DNA of 64,000 nt. Origin: Candidatus Poseidoniaceae archaeon (lineage in GTDB: Archaea > Thermoplasmatota > Poseidoniia > Poseidoniales > Poseidoniaceae). A program made the position numbers and the translations under genes. The notes beneath the pieces are model-generated. The model saw only the letters and a program-made list of their open reading frames with translations. It had not been told where the DNA came from and searched no databases. The stretch is from positions 62,001 to 126,000 of the forward strand of contig CASIAI010000002.1 in NCBI GenBank assembly GCA_949372655.1, given 5' to 3'. Shown one piece after another: positions 58,551 through 64,000 of this stretch. The first letter of the stretch is position 1. Each line of letters begins with the position of its first letter.

Positions 58551-61500
58551 CGCCAGTGACAGCGACGAATTCAGGTGGTACGGTTGGAGTTCCGGTGGCA
58601 ATAGAACTCAGTACCATCGATGAATGGCTGTCTGTAGCCCTTGATTCTGATGGATACAGGCATGTTTCCGCTTCCGACACCACCAGTAGTGATCTCATGT
58701 ATGCGACCGACACCAGTGGGGCTTGGGTCAACATAACCGTTGATGCTCCAGGACAGGTCGGGGAATACAACTCAATCGCTGTTGATTCTGAAGACGTCGT
58801 GCATATTGCCTACTACAGCCTTAGGGATGATACGAACGCACTTACTAAAGACCTCAAGTACGCTACGTGCGCATCATCATGCGCATCAGCATCTTCATGG
58901 TCAAACATCACCCTTGACGCCACTGGTTTTGTAGGCGAGAGAACCTCCATCGCAGTTGATTCAAATGATGGAGTGCATATTTCCTACACCGATAATACCA
59001 ACAATGCACTGAAGTATACCATGTGCTCCTCATCTTGTGGTACAGCATCTTCATGGTCGAATGTTTCTGTTGACGATATAGGAACCGGTGATGGTAAACC
59101 AACTGATATCGCGATTGATTCAAATGATGCAGTACACATTGCCTACCATTGGCAAGTTTCAGGAACCAATTATAATGTACGATATGCCACGTGTACTACC
59201 TCGTGTGCATCGGCATCCTCATGGACAAACACATCAGGTATTAGCCTCAGCAACATACACGATGTGGCACTCGCAATTGATTCAAACGACGCACTGCACA
59301 TTGCTGGCTATGATTCTGACAATAAGGATATCATTTACCTCGCATGTACCTCTTCATGTACTTCTACCTCTTCATGGTCAAATATTAGCGCTGTTACCAC
59401 TGGCGAAGTTGGTGCACGATTATCGATTGCAGTTGATTCTACGAATAACCCACACATATCCTATCAGGCTGGTGTGTGGGTCTCTGGTTCTGGTCTGCCC
59501 CTTGGATACGCCACTTGCACTTCATCGTGTCTAACTGACTCAAGCTTTTGGACTCACGGTACTGTTCATAGCGGCTCCGACGTTTACACCTATGGTACAT
59601 CAATTGCAGTCAATCATAACAACGATAGCGTACATATCGTCCATGGCAATTTGTTTTCCAAATTTTACTACCTCGGCTCAGACACTGCTCCATATACCGT
59701 AAGTCCCGACCTTCCAAGTGGTTTGAATTTAGATTGGAGCAGCGGAAAAATTTCTGGGACCCCGAGAGAACTCTCCACCTCCACGATCTACACCATTACC
59801 GCAAGAAATGCACATGGTTCGGATACCGCAACACTGACCCTTTCGGTCAACGCACCACCTTCGCTGTCCTACGATTTGGGTACAGGAAACAGCACTTCAG
59901 TCTATTCCAACAAACAGGTTGCTGCAGGATTCCAACACACCTGCGCCATTCTTGACAATGGTTCTGTGATGTGCTGGGGAGAAAATCAGTATGGGCAATT
60001 AGGCGATGGTGGAACAGGCGACAAACACATACCCGTTTGGGTTGATCTTGGCACGGATAGGACCGCCGTTGCGATCACTGCTGGATACAGGCACACCTGC
60101 GCCATTCTTGACAACGGTTCAGTTTCCTGTTGGGGACGGGGAAATTTTGGGCAATTAGGTAATGGAGGAACATCACAACAAACCTCACCAACGCTCACCA
60201 GCAGCCTTGGAACCGGCCGTACGGCCGTAGCGATTTCTGCAGGATACTATCACACCTGCGTCATTCTTGACAACGGTTTAGTTTCCTGTTGGGGATTCGG
60301 GATTTCAGGACGCTTGGGTAACGGAGGTACATCACAACAAAACTCACCAACGCTCACCAGCAGCCTTGGTACCGGCCGTACGGCCGTAGCGATTTCTGTT
60401 GGACAATTTCACTCCTGTGTCATTCTTGACAGCGGTTCAGTTTCCTGTTGGGGGTCTGGAAGTGATGGACAATTGGGTAACGGAGGAACATCACAACAAA
60501 ACTCACCAACGCTCACCAGCAGCCTTGGAACCGGTCGTACGGCCGTAGCGATTTCTGCTGGAGACATCCACACCTGTGCCATACTTGACAACGGTTCAGC
60601 CTCATGTTGGGGGGCGGGAAGTAAAGGACGATTGGGTAACGGAGGTACATCACAACAAAACTCACCAACGCTCACCAGCAGCCTAGGAACCGGCCGTACG
60701 GCCGTAGCGATTTCTGGTGGAGCCAAACACACCTGCGCCATTCTTGACAGCGGTTCAGTCTCATGTTGGGGATATGGAGGCATTGGCATACTGGGTGACG
60801 GGGGGACATCAGATCAAAACTCACCAACGCTCACCAGCAGCCTTGGAACTGGCCGAACGGCAGTTGCGCTTGAGAATGGACACGCCCACACCTGTGCCAT
60901 TCTTGACGACGCTTCCATGAAGTGTTGGGGAAATGACAACAACCAGCAGTTAGGCAATGGAGCCACAGGCAGCACCGGCGACCCACCCGTTTTGGTATCA
61001 GGCAGCCATACGTGGGACTTCACGATGATTTCAGGTTCATCAAGTACCGTTTACCTTGTACAGAATGCGCTTATGAGTTCACTTTCTCCAACGTTAGACG
61101 CTGGCTTCGGTGCACCCACTTCATGCAACAGCACAGGACTGCCACTTGGGCTCTCACTTAGCACCACATGCGTGCTCTCAGGAACACCTACAACGGTGGG
61201 CAGTACGACGCTGACAATTATCCCCTCGAATGCAGAAGGTAATGGTTCTGCAGCCATTTTTATCGTCACTGTGAATGCTTCAGGTGGTTCAATCACCATC
61301 AACACGACCTCCACCGAAGGTGGCGTGGGCAGTGCCATCTCAGACATCACCATGTCGTACACACACACCGCCAGCATTCCAAATTGGGTCTCAGGTGTGA
61401 CCAACAGCACAATTAATCCAGCCGCCTCAATTCCAAATGGAGGGTCTTCAAAATCTTCAATCAATTCAGGTCAAAACGGAGACATTGCAGCTGTGTATTC

Positions 61501-64000
61501 AGTGAAGCAAACCGGCGCAACCTCAGCCAATCTTACCTTGCTCTACAAATGGAACGGGGCATGGACAGAGAGCACACTTGACAGCAGTGTCGATACGGAC
61601 GTCGCATCGGTTGCTATTGACCGACAGGGAGCACTTCACATCGGGTACGTCGATAAGGATAATGCCAAGTTGAAGTACGCTACCAATGCAACTGGATCTT
61701 GGGTCATAGAGACATTGGGTGATGCAGCAACTGATCAATCAGCACATACGGCAATTTCAGTGCATTCGGTCACAAATGCTGTTCATATCATGGCCGTGAA
61801 CGGTTCGAACTCAAATGCAGGCGTGAAGCATTACACAAACGAAACAGGTACCTGGCTCGACTCAACCATTTCTGACCCATTAGAAGATGAAGGGTATGGC
61901 GTTAAGGCTGATCTTGACTTCGATGGTAATCTGCACGTTATTTTCAGAAGAGAAGCCAACAGTGTCGGGAACCCTGCCTATGACCACTTAATACTGGCCA
62001 GTCGAATAAACGGAGTTTGGCAAAACCAGACCATTACAGAGTGTGCAAGCATTGGCTGGGCGAACAATCCTGACATGGCCATTGATTCACAGGGACAAAT
62101 TCACGTAGCATACAATGGTAAGCTCAATCAAGGAAAGACTCTATATCATGGAGTACTAACAAGTGTTAACCCAAGCAGCAGTTTGGTTTCAACCCAAATA
62201 GATCTCATAGGATTATATCCAGCTTTGGCCATTGATTCAAACGACAATCTGCACCTTTCCTATCACACTGCTGGTTCTGCCAAGAATCAAAATTACACAA
62301 CAAATACCTCTGATTCTTGGAGTACACCAATCGAAACGAGCGCCACTGCCGGCGGCATTCATGGGGCTTATTTCGCTGAAATGACCACGGATTCCAATGA
62401 TGATGTGTTTATCCTTGCCTTCGGGGAAGTAGTTCCCAGTTGCAAAAGTTGTGACATTCGATTAACTAGAATTCAAGGGTTAGGACCAAGTCTTGCGACC
62501 AATCCGATTTTCGAGGTATCACCACCACTCCCAGACGGACTGAACATGAACTGGCACAACGGTACAATTTCTGGAACACCGACTGAAGCCCATGCCAATA
62601 CCACACATACGGTCACAGTGACTGCCTTTGGCGCAACCACAACTGAAACATTCACACTTATGGTCATTGAAGCACCTTCATCGATTAGTTACCCAGGTTC
62701 ACCGTATACTTTCACTAAGAACAGTCCGGTCAGTGGAGCAACTCCAAACAATGCTGGTGGCGTACCTACTTCATGGACTATCACTGCTGGAGTAATACCA
62801 TCTGGTCTGTCTATCAATCCAACAACTGGAGAAATAATCGGTACACCAACTACAGTTACGCCATCAACGGTCACTTTGACCATTGATGCAACTAACTCTG
62901 CAGGAACTACTTCGACAACCGTCGATATCAACGTTCAGGATGAAGCACCAGCATCAATTTCATACCCAGGTTCACCGTATACTTTCACTAAGAACAGTCC
63001 GGCCAGCGGAGCAACTCCAACTTACACTGCCGGTACTCCAACTTCTTGGGCAATTGCCGCTGGAGTAATACCACCTGGTCTATCTATCAATCCAACAACT
63101 GGAGAAATAATCGGTACACCAACTACAGTCACACCTTCAACTATCACTTTGACTATTGAGGCGACTAATTCAGCAGGAACCACTTCGACAACCGTCGATA
63201 TCAACGTTCAGGATGAACAACCAAACATTACCTATCCTGGTTCAGCATTCACCTTTACCAAGAACGCTCCAGTCACTGGAGCAACTCCAAACAATGCTGG
63301 TGGCGTACCTACTTCATGGACTATCACTGCTGGAGTAATTCCATCTGGTCTGTCTGTTGACCCTTCAACTGGAGAAATAACCGGTACACCAACTACAGTT
63401 ACGCCATCAACGGTCACGATTACGATCAAAGCCAGCAACCCAGCAGGTGATGATTCAACAACTGTCGATATCAATGTTCAGGATGAAGCACCAGCATCAA
63501 TTTCGTACCCAGGTTCACCGTATACTTTCACTAAGAACAGTCCGGCCAGCGGAGCAACTCCAACTTATACTGCTGGTACTCCAACTTCTTGGGCAATTAC
63601 CGCTGGTTCAATGCCAGCAGGTCTTTCTGTTGACTCTTCAACTGGAGAGATAACCGGTACACCAACTACAGTTACGCCATCAACGGTCACTTTGACGATC
63701 GAGGCGACTAACTCAGCAGGAACCACTTCGACAACTGTCGACATCAATGTTCAGGATGAAGCACCAGCATCAATTTCGTACCCAGGTTCACCGTATACTT
63801 TCACTAAGAACAGTCCGGCCAGCGGAGCAACTCCAACTTACACTGCTGGTACTCCAACTTCTTGGGCAATTACCGCTGGTTCAATGCCAGCAGGTCTTTC
63901 TGTTGACTCTTCAACTGGTGAGATTACTGGTACACCAACTACAGTTACGCCATCAACGGTCACTTTGACCATCGAGGCGACTAACTCAGCAGGAACCACT
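58481..64000 (+). CDS. Giant surface protein, locus B, main part, cut by window end
   Basis: 1840 open codons from 58481 to the last base, without stop. In order: an Ig-like opening (APSISYSSSTLALSNNTAM), about seven BNR-like repeats (SIAVDSNDGVHISYTD then LKYATCSSSCASASSW, 58.6-59.7 kb), an Ig-like module (LPSGLNLDWSSGKISGTP), seven RCC1-type repeats (59.92-61.02 kb), an Ig-like link, a second BNR-like set (VAIDRQGALHIGYVDKDNAK, 61.5-62.46 kb), and Ig-like tandem repeats (62.5-64.0 kb). No anchor is seen within the window; it may lie further on. The product is very probably secreted and surface-bound like locus A, with which it shares the RCC1 domain. Function unknown. Confidence 0.85.
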   Translation, partial: MHTSAPSISYSSSTLALSNNTAMTPVTATNSGGTVGVPVAIELSTIDEWLSVALDSDGYRHVSASDTTSSDLMYATDTSGAWVNITVDAPGQVGEYNSIAVDSEDVVHIAYYSLRDDTNALTKDLKYATCASSCASASSWSNITLDATGFVGERTSIAVDSNDGVHISYTDNTNNALKYTMCSSSCGTASSWSNVSVDDIGTGDGKPTDIAIDSNDAVHIAYHWQVSGTNYNVRYATCTTSCASASSWTNTSGISLSNIHDVALAIDSNDALHIAGYDSDNKDIIYLACTSSCTSTSSWSNISAVTTGEVGARLSIAVDSTNNPHISYQAGVWVSGSGLPLGYATCTSSCLTDSSFWTHGTVHSGSDVYTYGTSIAVNHNNDSVHIVHGNLFSKFYYLGSDTAPYTVSPDLPSGLNLDWSSGKISGTPRELSTSTIYTITARNAHGSDTATLTLSVNAPPSLSYDLGTGNSTSVYSNKQVAAGFQHTCAILDNGSVMCWGENQYGQLGDGGTGDKHIPVWVDLGTDRTAVAITAGYRHTCAILDNGSVSCWGRGNFGQLGNGGTSQQTSPTLTSSLGTGRTAVAISAGYYHTCVILDNGLVSCWGFGISGRLGNGGTSQQNSPTLTSSLGTGRTAVAISVGQFHSCVILDSGSVSCWGSGSDGQLGNGGTSQQNSPTLTSSLGTGRTAVAISAGDIHTCAILDNGSASCWGAGSKGRLGNGGTSQQNSPTLTSSLGTGRTAVAISGGAKHTCAILDSGSVSCWGYGGIGILGDGGTSDQNSPTLTSSLGTGRTAVALENGHAHTCAILDDASMKCWGNDNNQQLGNGATGSTGDPPVLVSGSHTWDFTMISGSSSTVYLVQNALMSSLSPTLDAGFGAPTSCNSTGLPLGLSLSTTCVLSGTPTTVGSTTLTIIPSNAEGNGSAAIFIVTVNASGGSITINTTSTEGGVGSAISDITMSYTHTASIPNWVSGVTNSTINPAASIPNGGSSKSSINSGQNGDIAAVYSVKQTGATSANLTLLYKWNGAWTESTLDSSVDTDVASVAIDRQGALHIGYVDKDNAKLKYATNATGSWVIETLGDAATDQSAHTAISVHSVTNAVHIMAVNGSNSNAGVKHYTNETGTWLDSTISDPLEDEGYGVKADLDFDGNLHVIFRREANSVGNPAYDHLILASRINGVWQNQTITECASIGWANNPDMAIDSQGQIHVAYNGKLNQGKTLYHGVLTSVNPSSSLVSTQIDLIGLYPALAIDSNDNLHLSYHTAGSAKNQNYTTNTSDSWSTPIETSATAGGIHGAYFAEMTTDSNDDVFILAFGEVVPSCKSCDIRLTRIQGLGPSLATNPIFEVSPPLPDGLNMNWHNGTISGTPTEAHANTTHTVTVTAFGATTTETFTLMVIEAPSSISYPGSPYTFTKNSPVSGATPNNAGGVPTSWTITAGVIPSGLSINPTTGEIIGTPTTVTPSTVTLTIDATNSAGTTSTTVDINVQDEAPASISYPGSPYTFTKNSPASGATPTYTAGTPTSWAIAAGVIPPGLSINPTTGEIIGTPTTVTPSTITLTIEATNSAGTTSTTVDINVQDEQPNITYPGSAFTFTKNAPVTGATPNNAGGVPTSWTITAGVIPSGLSVDPSTGEITGTPTTVTPSTVTITIKASNPAGDDSTTVDINVQDEAPASISYPGSPYTFTKNSPASGATPTYTAGTPTSWAITAGSMPAGLSVDSSTGEITGTPTTVTPSTVTLTIEATNSAGTTSTTVDINVQDEAPASISYPGSPYTFTKNSPASGATPTYTAGTPTSWAITAGSMPAGLSVDSSTGEITGTPTTVTPSTVTLTIEATNSAGTT
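59918..61023 (+). repeat. Seven RCC1-like repeats, locus B
   Basis: Seven copies of HTCAILDNGSVSCWG followed by GQLGNGGTSQQNSPTLTSS and LGTGRTAVAISAG, period about 159-165 bases, ending in VSGSHTWDF. It is clearly homologous to the locus A set (which ends VSGSNTW) but differs in the loop (TSSLGTGRT against AINLGTGRT). Confidence 0.9.
62669..64000 (+). repeat. Tandem Ig-like repeats, near identical, locus B
   Basis: Units of 270-273 bases with boundaries at about 62939, 63212, 63482 and 63755, the last cut by the window end. Each reads SISYPGSPYTFTKNSP, then AGTPTSWAITAGSMPAGLS and GEITGTPTTVTPSTVTLTI. The units starting at 63482 and 63755 are almost identical at DNA level over their first 170 bases, so they are recent duplicates. 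Confidence 0.9.

Noticed and set aside
62669-64000. A CRISPR array or non-coding satellite suggested by the regular repeats
   Set aside because: The units are 270-273 bases, always a multiple of three, and keep one open frame with Ig-like protein sequence.

Overview
The window reads as chromosome of a marine planktonic archaeon of the Candidatus Poseidoniia type (Marine Group II/III Euryarchaeota). This is inferred from a complete archaellum operon (arlB, arlB, arlF, arlG, arlH, arlI, arlJ), two Bat-type HTH_10 regulators, a membrane pyrophosphatase, an AcnX protein of the kind used in archaeal isoprenoid synthesis, Shine-Dalgarno sites of the GAGGTG type, and very large surface proteins built from beta-propeller, Ig-like and thrombospondin-3-like repeats. 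No rRNA, tRNA, CRISPR array or transposase was found.

Layout. 1-4.1 kb (minus): a lipoprotein cut by the window edge, and isoleucyl-tRNA synthetase. 4.2-12.1 kb (plus): a 1.7-kaa surface protein with an aromatic cytoplasmic tail motif, glutamine-dependent NAD synthetase and a TrhO/rhodanese protein; the last overlaps a convergent membrane-anchored surface protein (12.1-14.3 kb). 14.4-17.2 kb: a fused AcnX protein and a sugar-nucleotide-type epimerase. 17.2-19.0 kb (minus): peroxiredoxin, hexapeptide acyltransferase and flavin-reductase-like protein as one operon. 19.2-33.7 kb (plus): the archaellum locus. It opens with a small basic protein, a 1625-aa extracytoplasmic/membrane protein and a coiled-coil protein that overlaps it, and closes with a small membrane protein after arlJ. 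33.7-36.8 kb (minus): a repair operon with polX, two small genes and nth. 36.9-45.0 kb: Nfu-type Fe-S protein, pyrophosphatase, lipoprotein, esterase, glutaredoxin-like protein, pirin, Bat-type regulator, MscS channel and a decayed copy of the MscS tail.

45.0-64.0 kb holds two giant surface-protein loci, each carrying a frameshift. Locus A (45.0-57.1 kb, about 4010 residues if one extra base near 51297 is removed) has a seven-unit RCC1 propeller, three nine-unit ELW-type arrays, six Ig-like modules with calcium-binding-type Asp repeats, one membrane span, a cytoplasmic Ala/Glu/Lys coiled coil and two helix-hairpin-helix domains. Locus B (from 58.3 kb past the window end) has a signal segment in one frame and the rest in another, another seven-unit RCC1 propeller, two sets of BNR-like repeats and near-identical tandem Ig repeats. 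The RCC1 parts are much richer in G+C than the archaellum genes. The mscS-locus A block lies between two similar Bat-type regulators in opposite orientation.

How it works together: the archaellum locus encodes motor, filaments and probably lineage-specific envelope parts. The giant proteins, lipoproteins and esterase describe a cell that invests heavily in its surface, plausibly for attachment to particles or polymers. All assignments come from reading the sequence; no searches were run.
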